Shown: piece by piece, positions 18,731 through 27,490 of the stretch | Layout: every line of letters starts with the position of its first letter | Numbering within the stretch: position 1 is the stretch's first letter | Assembly (NCBI GenBank): GCA_023392575.1 | Contig: JAEVYV010000248.1 | Location: 1-42,113 of the forward strand | Source of the DNA: Bacteroidota bacterium | GTDB taxonomy: Bacteria; Bacteroidota; Bacteroidia; Chitinophagales; Chitinophagaceae | DNA length: 42,113 nt | Direction of reading: 5' to 3' | Translations under genes and position numbers: made by a program | Notes under the pieces: generated by a model | What the model was told of the DNA's origin: nothing | What the model saw: only the letters and a program-made list of their open reading frames with translations | The model's database searches: none

Positions 18731-19183
18731 ATGCAAACAGAAAAACCAGCCCTTGGAAACCGGGTATGGTCTATGTTCCTAGATCATGTATTCACCACTT
18801 TCATCCTTCTGACCCCCGTATTACCTTTTGTGTTCCTGCAGCAAAGCAGGATGCAGGGCGAACCGCTGAGTGCCGGGTTTCAATTTGCATTTTTGGGACT
18901 CCTGATTTTATACTTCCTGAAAGACAGTTTTAATGGCAGAAGCCTGGCCAAACGTATTACCAGACTGCAGGTGGTAAACAACAGAACAGGAGAGGCGGCA
19001 AGCCCTATAAGGTGTTTTGTAAGAAACCTTCCGGTGATGATCTGGCCTGTAGAAGTACTGGTAACTTTCTTCAGTCCCCACAGAAGGCTGGGCGACCTAT
19101 TGGCAGGAACAAGAGTGATGAATTATGGTGTTGCCAAAACCCTCCGGTTTGAATGGGAGGCGGCAGAAGCCAGCGCTCAATAA
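18731..19183 (+). CDS. RDD family membrane protein
   Basis: 150-residue membrane protein. The RDD family is named for conserved Arg-Asp-Asp residues; here an N-terminal helix region with W..FLDH, a second helix (about 45-65), the segment GRSLAKRITRLQVV and the C-terminal RRLGDLLAGTRVM are typical. Role is unproven; some RDD proteins have been linked to Na+/H+ exchange, which is suggestive beside nhaA but not evidence. Start is ATG 18731. Confidence 0.85.
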   Translation: MQTEKPALGNRVWSMFLDHVFTTFILLTPVLPFVFLQQSRMQGEPLSAGFQFAFLGLLILYFLKDSFNGRSLAKRITRLQVVNNRTGEAASPIRCFVRNLPVMIWPVEVLVTFFSPHRRLGDLLAGTRVMNYGVAKTLRFEWEAAEASAQ

Positions 19184-19491
19184 GGGACAATGGGTGCCGG
19201 GTTGGATTCGCTGCCAGGCCGGAAAAGAACAACGCCCTGTTTCTCCACCGGACGCAATAAGAACCTCCGGAGGTTTTCCGGGCACCCGGCAAAATAGAAA
19301 TGGAGAATGGCAAACCGCGAATAGCAAGGAAAGACCCAAAGCCATTGGCTATCTTACAGGATGAAGAAGTATCGTTGCAAGTAAGGATTCGGGTATTTAG
19401 GAGCTGCAGTACATATTCTCCCTTTTTATTTATTGAAAGATCGACAGGGAAATGATTTCTGAATCACACTGCATTATTTTTGTTAACAACT
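19184..19491. other. Intergenic region, no gene seen
   Basis: Apart from a 14-bp palindrome AACCTCCGGAGGTT (19262-19275), which could be a weak end-of-transcript hairpin for the RDD gene, nothing is recognisable here. Confidence 0.35.
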
Positions 19492-20394
19492 ATGGCACGC
19501 CTCGGAAAAAAAATTCCCGTCTACAGCGAAAAGGACAGCTTCGCCAAAAAATATTTTTCTGACTTTTATATAGCGTCCTACGAAGATCCCGCAGAAGCCG
19601 AACTGAACCGGGTAGGGCCGCACCGCCATACCTATTACGAAATCATCTGGGTCATGGAGGGCCGTGGCAACCACATGGTTGATTTTAAAGATTACCCGTT
19701 CCAGGGGCCTTGTCTTTTCCTGGCCAATCCCAGTCATGTGCACCAGATTATTAAGGAGGGGCCCACTAAAGGCTACCTGTTAAAATTCAGTGAGTCGTTT
19801 TTCTCCGCGGATCCCTCTTCCGAAAACCTGCTGCTGAAGTATGGAATCTTTGACAACATCAATGTGCAGCCGGTCGTACACCTTGAACCGGCCACGGTTC
19901 GCTTGCTCAGCGACCTGATGCAGAAGATGCTGACCGAGTACGAACAGCACACCGATCTTTCCAAAACCATCCTGGTCGCTTACTTAAAGATTTTCCTGCT
20001 ACAGGTATATAAACTAAAAGACAGCCACCGCGAAGAACTGGAAGAAAAGCCAGCGCCGGGCTACCTGTTGTTTCGCACCTTCAAAAAACTGGTGGAAGGC
20101 CATTACACCGGCCAGCACTCGGTGCAGTTCTATGCAAACGAACTGGCGCTGAGCCCCCGCACCTTGAGCGACATCGCCTTCCGCTACGCCGGTAAAACGG
20201 CCAGTGAGGTGATCAAAGATCGCTTGCTGCTGGAAGCCAAGCGATTGATTTATAGCGGGCATTTCTCCATAAAGGAAATCGCTGCCGCACTGGGCTTTGA
20301 CGATGCCGCCTACTTTTCCCGCTTCTTTACCAAAAATCTGGGTATCTCACCGCAAGCCTTCCGGCAGCAGGAGGTCAACTCGCCGCTTTTATAA
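19492..20394 (+). CDS. AraC family transcriptional regulator
   Basis: 300-residue regulator: an N-terminal cupin domain (about 35-130; PHRHTYYEIIWVMEGRGNH) and a C-terminal AraC DNA-binding domain (about 195-295), with IKEIAAALGFDDAAYFSRFF as the second recognition helix. I chose ATG 19492 over an in-frame TTG four codons earlier. It is followed on the same strand by a small ORF and an exported metallo-beta-lactamase-fold gene that it may control. Inducer unknown. Confidence 0.9.
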   Translation: MARLGKKIPVYSEKDSFAKKYFSDFYIASYEDPAEAELNRVGPHRHTYYEIIWVMEGRGNHMVDFKDYPFQGPCLFLANPSHVHQIIKEGPTKGYLLKFSESFFSADPSSENLLLKYGIFDNINVQPVVHLEPATVRLLSDLMQKMLTEYEQHTDLSKTILVAYLKIFLLQVYKLKDSHREELEEKPAPGYLLFRTFKKLVEGHYTGQHSVQFYANELALSPRTLSDIAFRYAGKTASEVIKDRLLLEAKRLIYSGHFSIKEIAAALGFDDAAYFSRFFTKNLGISPQAFRQQEVNSPLL

Positions 20395-20497
20395 GCGGTT
20401 GCGGTTTTGTCCAAGTCATTCGCTGTTTTGTCCATTGACCCCGGCGGCCCTTATCCGCACTTTTGTGTTCGATTCTTCCAAACACAAATCGTGATCA

Positions 20498-20764
20498 ATG
20501 AAGCAACTGGTTTTCAAACACAATCCACACCTCTTTCAGCTAGCCTGGGCGCTGATCCGCACCGGCTCTGGGCGCTCCTTTATTTTCCAGGGCTACTCAA
20601 AACGCACTGGCGGGGCCAGGGCGTGGAAGAGATTGGGCGATGAGCTGAGCTTAATTGGGATTGATTTTTGGTTATCCTTCCGGGAATCTATGACCGCCTT
20701 TGCCCGACTGGGTGAAGCCCACTATGCGCTTGATCGGTTGTTCACCCATAAAGCAAACGCATAG
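20498..20764 (+). CDS. Small uncharacterised protein, possibly cotranscribed with the MBL-fold gene
   Basis: 88 residues, no domain recognised; soluble-looking, with several Trp and Arg residues and no signal peptide. The argument for it being real is position: its stop (20762-20764) is one base before the ATG of the next gene (20766), typical of translational coupling, and its third codon positions are GC-rich as in neighbouring genes. It could still be a chance ORF in the leader of the MBL gene. Confidence 0.5.
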   Translation: MKQLVFKHNPHLFQLAWALIRTGSGRSFIFQGYSKRTGGARAWKRLGDELSLIGIDFWLSFRESMTAFARLGEAHYALDRLFTHKANA

Positions 20765-20765
20765 C

Positions 20766-21689
20766 ATGAACCGGGGTTCCTTTTTAAAACAAACGCTGCT
20801 GGCTTCCGCTTACCTGTCGCTACCCGCCGTACAAGCGCAGCCGGGCAACAAAACAATTATAAATATGCCTATTGACCGTATGGAGAAAAACAACATTTGC
20901 ACAACCTGCGGCACCCGCTATTCCAATGCTGCATTCAACGCGGCAGCTTGCCCCGTGTGCCTCGACGACCGCCAGTACCTGGGTGAAGATGGCCAGCAGT
21001 GGACCAGCTGCCAAACCCTGGCAAAAAGCCGGACGATCCGCTTTCACCAGTTACAAAACAACCTGTTTGACCTGCGCATCACGCCATCCTTTGCCATTGG
21101 CCAAAAAGCCCACCTGGTACTGTCGCCATCCGGCAACATCCTGTGGGATTGCCTGCCCTTTTTGGACGATCCAGGCGTGGCCTTTATCCGCTCCTTAGGT
21201 GGCCTAAAAGCCATTGCGATCTCGCACCCGCACTATTACGGTTTAATGGCCGAATGGGCCCGCCGCTTTGATTGTCCCATCTACCTGCATGCGGCCGACC
21301 GGCAGTGGGTGATGGATGAAAGCAAACAGATTGTTTTCTGGGACGGACGGGAGCAGGCGCTCTGGGATGGTATAAAAATCGTTCACACCGGCGGCCACTT
21401 TGCCGGCAGCACGGTACTGCATTTACCACATCATGGTGCTAAGGGCAGTTTGCTTACGGGCGACAGTATTTATGTGTCCAAAGACGGCAGGCAGCTAAGT
21501 GCCATGTACAGCTATCCCAACATGATTCCGCTGCCGGCACAAGCAATAAACTACCTGGTGCAACAGGTAAAACCCCTGGCTTTTGACAGCCTCTATGGCG
21601 CTTTTGAATGGATGAATATTCCGGATGGTGCGCACGCCATCTTTGAACGCTCCATGCACCGGTACCTGGGCATTCTGACGTCTGCATAG
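20766..21689 (+). CDS. MBL-fold metallo-hydrolase with signal peptide and N-terminal Cys4 zinc ribbon
   Basis: 307 residues. The first 24 residues (MNRGSFLKQTLLASAYLSLP...) look like a signal peptide. Next comes a rubredoxin/zinc-ribbon-like pair, CTTC (45-48) and CPVC (62-65). The metallo-beta-lactamase fold follows: first metal motif SHPHYYG (His154, His156), then GGHFAGS (His211) and TGDSIY (Asp233). The usual HxHxDH motif is incomplete, with Tyr in place of the Asp-His, so one metal site may be lost or altered, as in a distinct subfamily of MBL proteins. ATG 20766 was chosen over a longer in-frame start at 20700 because it gives the signal peptide and abuts the preceding ORF. Substrate unknown. 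Confidence 0.82.
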   Translation: MNRGSFLKQTLLASAYLSLPAVQAQPGNKTIINMPIDRMEKNNICTTCGTRYSNAAFNAAACPVCLDDRQYLGEDGQQWTSCQTLAKSRTIRFHQLQNNLFDLRITPSFAIGQKAHLVLSPSGNILWDCLPFLDDPGVAFIRSLGGLKAIAISHPHYYGLMAEWARRFDCPIYLHAADRQWVMDESKQIVFWDGREQALWDGIKIVHTGGHFAGSTVLHLPHHGAKGSLLTGDSIYVSKDGRQLSAMYSYPNMIPLPAQAINYLVQQVKPLAFDSLYGAFEWMNIPDGAHAIFERSMHRYLGILTSA

Positions 21690-21943
21690 CCATTGGCTCC
21701 TGGAAAATCAGGTAACGGAATTCCGGAATGATATAACAACAAGGTCGGGCACCCTCCTGCTTTTGATCGGTCAAACAAAACGAACAAGCAGGATAGAGGG
21801 AAACAACCTGGCACACACCATGGTCACGAACAGCACGGATCCTTTTTACTCAGCTCATAATAGAGCGGTCTGCCAAACCAAAGATGGACACGGACAGGCG
21901 AAAGGGTTTGCGCACTAATTATAAACGCTAAAAAAACAGCTCA

Positions 21944-22546
21944 ATGAAACTACTAATCGTTGGTGCCACCGGCACCATAGGCAAGGCCGTAACTGCCGAA
22001 CTGCAAAAGCGGCACCAGGTAATCCAGGCAGGCTATAGCCGGGGCGAAATCCAGGTGGATATTACCTCCGCAGCCTCCATTGAAAAACTATACCAACAAA
22101 CCGGACCTTTTGACGCCCTCATCGCTACGGCCGGTAACGGCTATTGGGGACCGTTTGCTCAAATGGGCGAAAAGGAATTCTACCAGGGCATCCACAGCAA
22201 GCTGATGGGACAGGTGAACCTCGTACTCATTGGCCAGCGCTACATAAATCCCGGGGGCTCTTTTACCCTCACCACCGGCATGCTGGCCAACGAGCCGGTA
22301 AAAAATGCCGCCAATCTTTCCGTGGTGAACGCGGCCGTCAATGCCTTTGTCATGGCCGCAGCCCCAGAGCTGAACAACGGGGTACGCATCAATGCAGTCA
22401 GTCCCGGCGTGGTCGCAGATTCCGCAGAAAAATATGCTTCCTCATTCCCCGGCCATGTGCCCGTAGCCATGAACCGGGTGGTAGCAGCCTATGTCAAGAG
22501 CGTGGAAGGCATCCTTACCGGCCAGGTATTGAATGTACATATCTAG
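21944..22546 (+). CDS. Short-chain dehydrogenase/reductase, atypical
   Basis: 200-residue Rossmann-fold protein. Nucleotide-binding motif GATGTIG (about 7-13) opens the sequence and the late segment VRINAVSPGVV is the SDR hallmark. Where classical SDRs carry YxxxK this protein has NLSVVNAAVNAF, so the catalytic Tyr and Lys are missing, as in a known short subgroup of SDR proteins. It may bind NAD(P) without classical reductase activity. It sits between the MBL gene (254-bp gap) and the DUF5694 gene. Confidence 0.85.
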   Translation: MKLLIVGATGTIGKAVTAELQKRHQVIQAGYSRGEIQVDITSAASIEKLYQQTGPFDALIATAGNGYWGPFAQMGEKEFYQGIHSKLMGQVNLVLIGQRYINPGGSFTLTTGMLANEPVKNAANLSVVNAAVNAFVMAAAPELNNGVRINAVSPGVVADSAEKYASSFPGHVPVAMNRVVAAYVKSVEGILTGQVLNVHI

Positions 22547-22628
22547 CCCAAACGCAATCGGAACATTTTTAAGGAGAGGCACCGTATCTCCATTTTATAA
22601 CAAACGAAAAATTAAACCCTCATCTTTT

Positions 22629-23450
22629 ATGAGAAAAACCCTGGTATCCCTATTTACCCTGATCACCTTGATGGCAGAGGCGCAAACAAAACAAACGGAA
22701 GTGTTAACCCTGGGAACGTTTCATTTCGACTTTCCCAACCGCGATGTGGTACAGTATGCTTCCAGCGAGCAGATCGATGTGCTGCAGCCCCAATTTCAAA
22801 AGGAGATCGAAGGCATCGTGGAGCGCCTGGCCAAATTCAAACCCACCATTATTGTGATCGAACGGGATCCGGAAGAACAGGCGAAAACCGACTCCAGCTA
22901 CAACAGCTACCTGCAGGGAAAATACACCCTGGACCGGAACGAGGAGGAACAGATTGGCTTTAGACTAGCCAAAAAAATGGGTCTAAAAAAGCTCTATTGT
23001 GTAAATGCCTGGGGCACCTTTTCAGAAAGGATTGACCGCATAGCCTATGGAAAGGACAGCCTCGAAGCACAAAAGTTTTACGACTATTTTAAGCAGAATC
23101 CCGACTCCGCAAAACAGTACCGGTTAAAGCACGTCTTCAAAACAAAGGGCATCCTGGCCGACTTAAAGCAATTAAATGATCCGCAGCATATCCAAAAAGA
23201 TTTTGGTAACTACCTCATTGGCTTGTTTGGCTATGAATCCACGCCGTACGACTTTACCGGCGTAGATTTTCAAACCGGACGGTGGTTCAACCGGAACCTG
23301 AAAATTTTCCGGAACATCCAGCGTATTGAACAAGGCCCATCCGATAAGATCCTGGTGATCTATGGAGCGGGACACATGAACCTGCTGAACTATTTCTTTG
23401 CGTGCTCACCGGACCACCGTCTGGCCAATATAGTAAGCTATTTACAGTAA
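22629..23450 (+). CDS. DUF5694 domain-containing exported protein
   Basis: 273 residues with a signal peptide (MRKTLVSLFTLITLMAEAQ). The sequence begins VLTLGTFHFDFPNRD and has a C-terminal YGAGHMNLL; both are typical of DUF5694, a TraB/PrgY-like (EreA/ChaN-superfamily) fold in which GxxH and ERD-like motifs (here VIERDPEEQ) recur. Function not established. An in-frame extension to 22533 overlaps the SDR gene, but the ATG at 22629 directly precedes the signal peptide. Confidence 0.85.
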   Translation: MRKTLVSLFTLITLMAEAQTKQTEVLTLGTFHFDFPNRDVVQYASSEQIDVLQPQFQKEIEGIVERLAKFKPTIIVIERDPEEQAKTDSSYNSYLQGKYTLDRNEEEQIGFRLAKKMGLKKLYCVNAWGTFSERIDRIAYGKDSLEAQKFYDYFKQNPDSAKQYRLKHVFKTKGILADLKQLNDPQHIQKDFGNYLIGLFGYESTPYDFTGVDFQTGRWFNRNLKIFRNIQRIEQGPSDKILVIYGAGHMNLLNYFFACSPDHRLANIVSYLQ

Positions 23451-23664
23451 AACAGCGGGCTTCAGCATGCTGCAAAACTCGGTGATCGAACGCCCGGCCC
23501 CGACTAAGACCGGTTGGAAAACTAATGTATAAAATTTACCTGGTTGTTCCTCTGCGTTTCCCCTGCTGCAACTGATAATGAAAAATGTTACTGCTGTTGG
23601 TACTGCGTTCAATCGCCCCGCTTGCGCCAAACACAATCATTACCTCAAGACCAACGGCGGAAGA

Positions 23665-24312
23665 TTACTTTTTTGAGGTAAAACTTAGGCCAATTTGCAC
23701 AACAGAATTTTGTTGTCGGGCGTTGATGGGCAATCCTAAACGATTCTTTTTAGGAAGCACACTGGTTAACCCATAATTATAACGAATTCCAAAACCCAGG
23801 CAGTTTTTATAGACATAACCAATACCAACAGCCCATGAAAGATCAAATTTGTGGAAGCTGTTTTTATTGTCGGTTCGAACGCCGCCGGGGCCAATTTGCC
23901 GGGCTTTTACAAGATAAGCAGGCACAGGGCCGGTTTCAATTAAAAAATGGGTAGTCCTGTGCTGCAAAACAAGGGGTAGGGACAAATAATGAAACCTTTG
24001 TTCGTATCGAATAGGTCCGGGGGATGCACTATCAAAGATGGATTTACTGCCCGCCCCGGTATATAAAAGTTCTGTTTGCAGGGAAAGCTTTTTTTTCAAA
24101 GGAGCATTTAGGGTAATACCGCTGTGGAACGAAACGCTCCAATCCATGCCAGGCTTGGTTCCGGAAGGAAATTGATAACGGAAGTAATCAGCAAAATTGA
24201 TCCCGCCCTTAATGCCAAAGCTAGTGGGGGACGCCTTGTGTGATGCGTTCGTTTGAGCATTGGCGGCCATACCCCCCAGCAACAAAAGAATAAAGCAACT
24301 GGTCTTTCGCAT
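23665..24312 (-). CDS. PorT-family outer-membrane beta-barrel protein
   Basis: 215 residues: signal peptide (MRKTSCFILLLLGGMAANAQ) followed by alternating beta-strands of an 8-stranded barrel (FGIKGGINFADYF; LSLQTELLYTGAG; YLSLPLVLQHRT), as in the PorT/OMP_b-brl_2 family of Bacteroidota. Role unknown. Start set at ATG 24312 by the signal peptide; an upstream in-frame ATG at 24342 would spoil it. Converges with DUF5694. Confidence 0.87.
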   Translation of the reverse strand: MRKTSCFILLLLGGMAANAQTNASHKASPTSFGIKGGINFADYFRYQFPSGTKPGMDWSVSFHSGITLNAPLKKKLSLQTELLYTGAGSKSIFDSASPGPIRYEQRFHYLSLPLVLQHRTTHFLIETGPVPAYLVKARQIGPGGVRTDNKNSFHKFDLSWAVGIGYVYKNCLGFGIRYNYGLTSVLPKKNRLGLPINARQQNSVVQIGLSFTSKK

Positions 24313-24448
24313 ACTGTTTTGTTTAACGAGTCTGCAATACAAGTTTTGCCATGCCCTGTGTTAAAATAAGAAGCACAAAAGCAGGGCAGAAAGTTTGTTT
24401 TCATACGACACAGTTTTTCAAATCGCCCTGTGATGCAATGGGTTGTTT

Positions 24449-24895
24449 TTATTCTTTATTAGTGTTCTTGTGTCTCACCTGTCTAACTTCACTAATTTGA
24501 ACAACAGGTTGAATGTTCGTATAATTTTTAAAGTCACTGATAACAGCTTCTCTATTTTGCGCTATGGCTTTGTTGTATTCAGCCACATCATTAATGTAAA
24601 AATAACCTATAGCCACAAAAGGCGCTTTGTCATGGAGTGTTCGGCCGGATAGGCCCTTATCAATCTCATAAAATTTTAAATTTTTACCTAAAAATCCGGC
24701 TACCATGGGCATATGGTTCTTTTCATAATAGTCCATGTCAAAGGTTTTATCTTCCCCGTTCGGATAAAGTACGGCCACCTTAAACATCCCGGTTTCTGTT
24801 GCAGAGGAGTGTTTCAGCCGACTGGTTTTACAACTTAGCAAACCGGTAAAGGCGAAGAAGAGCAGGCAGAAGTTTATTTTAGTTGCCATATACAT
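24449..24895 (-). CDS. EthD-family lipoprotein
   Basis: 148 residues. A signal peptide with lipobox GLLSC (near Cys22) is followed by an EthD/dimeric alpha-beta barrel domain: FKVAVLYPNGEDKTFDMDYY, then YYEKNHMPMV and EIDKGLSG. EthD domains accompany degradation of ethers and other small molecules, but most members are uncharacterised. Membrane anchoring is unusual for the fold but common in Bacteroidota copies. Two possible starts lie six bases apart (24895, 24889). Confidence 0.85.
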   Translation of the reverse strand: MYMATKINFCLLFFAFTGLLSCKTSRLKHSSATETGMFKVAVLYPNGEDKTFDMDYYEKNHMPMVAGFLGKNLKFYEIDKGLSGRTLHDKAPFVAIGYFYINDVAEYNKAIAQNREAVISDFKNYTNIQPVVQISEVRQVRHKNTNKE

Positions 24896-25316
24896 TAGGT
24901 TAAAGATTTTTTGTTTTGCCCGTGAGTTTAATTGCCATCCACACGTAAATATATCGCATTACGTACCCAGGAAGTCGCACCTTAGCCTTGCATAAGGGCT
25001 AGAACTCGTTGTATTATTTTGACCGCGTTTTTATAAATGCCGACTCTATCCATCCTGCAAAGCGGGGAAGAGACTCGTCTGGGAAAGAAAACCAATGCAC
25101 TCATCATAGCCGGTAAACAGTACACCGCATTGTTCTGCAGCGGGGTACTTGCCAGATAAGGAATTTTCACGTGTTGGCAACAGAATCATTCCGCATAACA
25201 AAGAGCTTTTTTACTTATAAGAAGTACGAAAGGGCAGACAAGTGATAAGAAACCTGCCATTATTTGACCGGCGTTTTCATTTTGTAAGTAGTTTCAATTT
25301 GCAAAAATTCAATCCT
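24896..25316. other. Intergenic region containing repeat R1 copy C
   Basis: Divergent gap between the EthD gene (minus) and parA (plus). The only recognisable structure is R1 copy C (24976-25077). A GTG at 25242 could extend parA into this region. Confidence 0.45.
24976..25077 (+). repeat. Dispersed intergenic repeat R1, copy C
   Basis: Left part caccttagccttgcataagg, middle gaactcgttgtattattttg, right part ctatccatcctgcaaagcgg followed by ggaagagac. The right part matches copy D (34550-34580). Lies 240 bp before parA. Longest match pair is C with D. Confidence 0.65.
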
Positions 25317-26177
25317 GTGAAAAAAATAGCCATATACAACATTAAGGGAGGCGTGGGCAAAACCACCACTTCTGTAAACCTGGCCTGCTTGCTTGCCAAA
25401 AAAGGCCTGAGCGTTTTACTTTGGGATCTTGACCCGCAGGGTGGCAGCAGTTTTTTCTTCAATTGTCAAAACCGCAACAACAATACCTATGGCCGCCTGT
25501 TTGAAAAATATATTACTATTTACGACGTCATCCACTCCACCGAAAGCTACCACATCGATATAATCAGCAACGATGCCTTGTTTTCCGACCAGTTTTTTAG
25601 CCGCGCAGCACAGATGACCACTGTGAATGTTATGAATAATGAGCTGATACAAATGGCGCTGAAGGAGGTGGAAGACGATTATGATATCTGCATCATGGAT
25701 TGCCCGCCGGGTCGTTTTGTTTTGCATAACAATATTTTTCACGCAGCCGATCTCACACTGATCCCCAACCAGCCGGCGCCGCTTTCCATTTATTGCAGCA
25801 ATATACTGATGGACCTGTTGCAGCAGAATGAAAGCCTGGCAAAAAAAACATTGAGTTTTTTCAATATGGTGCAGGTGCATAAAACGCTGCACCGGCAATA
25901 CCTCCACAACCGCAAAGAGGCCGGTTGGATGCTCGAACGTTTTATTCCCTTTTATACCGAAATAGAACTGATCGGCCTTACCAAACAATCGCTTTTTCAT
26001 CACAAAGAATACAAGGCCAACAGTTATTACCACCATCTCTGGCAGGAAGTGTGCGAACGGATGCAATGGCAACAACTGAAAGAAAATACCGGGATCATAG
26101 TGGATATGTCACCGAATCCGCCGGCCAATGATTTCTCCGCCTGGCAGCAGGCGGCGAATGGCGATACGATCCCTTAA
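25317..26177 (+). CDS. ParA/MinD-type ATPase (orphan)
   Basis: 286 residues from a GTG start. Deviant Walker A motif KGGVGKTT with signature Lys near residues 10-17, switch I-like DLDPQGGSS and Walker B-like DICIMDCPPG mark a ParA-family ATPase, which positions DNA or protein cargo by nucleotide-dependent binding to the nucleoid. No ParB, centromere-like repeats or cargo gene is next to it, so it is not a complete partition cassette. The GTG at 25317 aligns with the usual start just before the first beta-strand (KKIAIYNIKGG); an upstream GTG at 25242 would add 25 residues. Repeat R1 copy C lies upstream. Confidence 0.88.
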   Translation: MKKIAIYNIKGGVGKTTTSVNLACLLAKKGLSVLLWDLDPQGGSSFFFNCQNRNNNTYGRLFEKYITIYDVIHSTESYHIDIISNDALFSDQFFSRAAQMTTVNVMNNELIQMALKEVEDDYDICIMDCPPGRFVLHNNIFHAADLTLIPNQPAPLSIYCSNILMDLLQQNESLAKKTLSFFNMVQVHKTLHRQYLHNRKEAGWMLERFIPFYTEIELIGLTKQSLFHHKEYKANSYYHHLWQEVCERMQWQQLKENTGIIVDMSPNPPANDFSAWQQAANGDTIP

Positions 26178-26385
26178 TGCTCAACTCTGTTTTATAAATG
26201 GAACAAAGCAGTCCCTGGTGTCTTATGGCGCAGAAGAAAAAACCTCCATCAAGAATACCAAATTATGGGTGCCCGCTGCAATGCTGCTATCAACTTCCGT
26301 TGCGTCGCACTCTTGTACGTTTGGCAAGTCTACGAAGCATTCTGCGGCACAAGCAATGGCAGCACGTCCGGTAAATTTTCGTTTA
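26178..26385. other. Possible gene remnant downstream of parA
   Basis: On the minus strand an ATG-less open stretch of about 55 codons includes DLPNVQECDATEVDSS and AGTHNLVFLMEV, faintly like the second half of flavin-reductase-like proteins. An 88-codon ORF lies antisense on the plus strand (26128-26394). Neither is convincing; this is listed as unresolved sequence. Confidence 0.2.
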
Positions 26386-26640
26386 TTAGCCTAAAGCGGA
26401 GTAAGTTTTACTAATCAAACCTACATCAGTTACTGTTTCTCCAAAGCTTTCGTAATAGCTTTTGAAAATCCGTACTGGTCGTTCCGCTCAAACCAAAAAA
26501 AGCGATTATCCGCTTTGTTGGTTTCGTAAAACATAAATACCTGCTCTCTTTTCATTTCAGGATGATGAATAACCACCCGTCATTGCATATACTTCATGTG
26601 TTTGAACTTTTGGCAAGTGGCATTATATTTCCTCTCCTTC
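26386..26640 (-). pseudogene. Decayed small gene (one nonsense, one frameshift)
   Basis: Reading the minus strand, a coherent protein-like sequence appears if one TGA (just before RVVIHHPEMKRE) is read through and one base is added near GFSK: ...FKHMKYMQ, RVVIHHPEMKREQVFMFYE, NRFFWFERNDQYGFSK, then SYYESFGETVTDVGLISK and stop at 26386. An intact 41-codon ORF (26430-26555) is part of it. Family not recognised. The two disruptions argue for decay, and the surrounding 26640-26938 holds nothing else clear besides a partial R1-like stretch (about 26880-26910, reverse). Confidence 0.35.
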
Positions 26641-26938
26641 CCCGGTGTGTCTCATCCCCGCCCTGTGCTATGGCCATGGACGCATTGGATTTACGATAGC
26701 TGCGTTAAAAGATTTCTGTCCCCTCAGGGTTTTCGCAATGACTAGGCGAGACAGGGCTTGCGGCAAGACCCCTGCGTAAAAAATAGAATGGAAATTGTTT
26801 TAGCCAAATCGCTGGGCCGGCATAGCCAGAACCCTAAATGGACGGAAATCAACGTCGGATATCCTGTGTTTCAATGAAGTCGCATCACTTAAATCTAAGG
26901 TGAGACCCCTTGGGAAAGGCAGACATCTAAAAGACTGC

Positions 26939-27248
26939 TTATTTCTTCCCCTTCTCATATTTCCTTTCAGGATTTCTTTTGTGATGATATAATGAGGTGA
27001 CGATGATCAGCTTATGTGCATCATCAATGTAGTAAATAAGATTATAGGGATATTTTTTTCAAGCTTAATTCCCGCAGGTTGGAATGTACATTCCTGTAAC
27101 GGTGCGGATCGGTGCATATTGCAGCAAGAGCGTCCTGAACGGCAAGTAGCAAATTGTCCGCTGCTACTGTACTTCTTTGTTCATACCAACTGAAAGCTTC
27201 CTCATATTCATCTGCTGCCACAGGGTCAAAAGCATATGGATACGCCAT
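26939..27248 (-). pseudogene. RelE/ParE-type toxin, frameshifted in an A7 run
   Basis: Ribosome-dependent RNase or gyrase-inhibitor type toxin of the RelE/ParE superfamily. The first 68 codons (27042-27248) include YAFDPVAADEYEEAFSWYE and end early after ELSLKKISL. If one A is removed from the seven-A run (27053-27059, T on the plus strand), the frame continues as KKYPYNLIYYIDDAHKL and IIVTSLYHHKRNPERKYEKG to a stop at 26939, giving the normal length of about 102 residues including the conserved H..RNP tail. Either a true frameshift, slippage that makes some full-length product, or a sequencing error. The ATG is 2 bp after the antitoxin stop, so the pair forms one operon. Confidence 0.75.
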
Positions 27249-27250
27249 GC

Positions 27251-27490
27251 TTACTTTCTCTTTTTGCGGAGCGTTTGAAGCCTGTTGTTCATTTCAGTAG
27301 CGGTAACCATCTTGCCGCCATTCAAATAATAGTTCACACGGCGGTCTAGCTCCGCTTTGAATTCGGGTGAATAATCCACAACAGTTTCCCTTATTTCATC
27401 TTCCACCATTACATAAATAGCCTTGATCTTTTTATCGTCGGCTACTTCAAGGTAATTATGCAATTGCTGCCGTATAGTTGCTGTGTTCAT
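27251..27490 (-). CDS. Antitoxin of the RelE/ParE-type module
   Basis: 79 residues, starting MNTATIRQQLHNYLEVADDK; an addiction-module antitoxin of the common Bacteroidota type that precedes ParE/RelE toxins, predicted to bind the toxin through its C-terminal Lys/Arg-rich tail and to repress the operon. I set the start at ATG 27490; an upstream in-frame ATG adds ten residues. Its ORF ends 2 bp before the toxin. With the toxin disrupted, the antitoxin may still be expressed. Confidence 0.8.
   Translation of the reverse strand: MNTATIRQQLHNYLEVADDKKIKAIYVMVEDEIRETVVDYSPEFKAELDRRVNYYLNGGKMVTATEMNNRLQTLRKKRK

Noticed and set aside
25416..26075. 219-codon minus-strand ORF opposite parA
   Set aside because: Lies wholly antisense to a clear ParA gene; sequence has no family features and reflects codon bias of the other strand.
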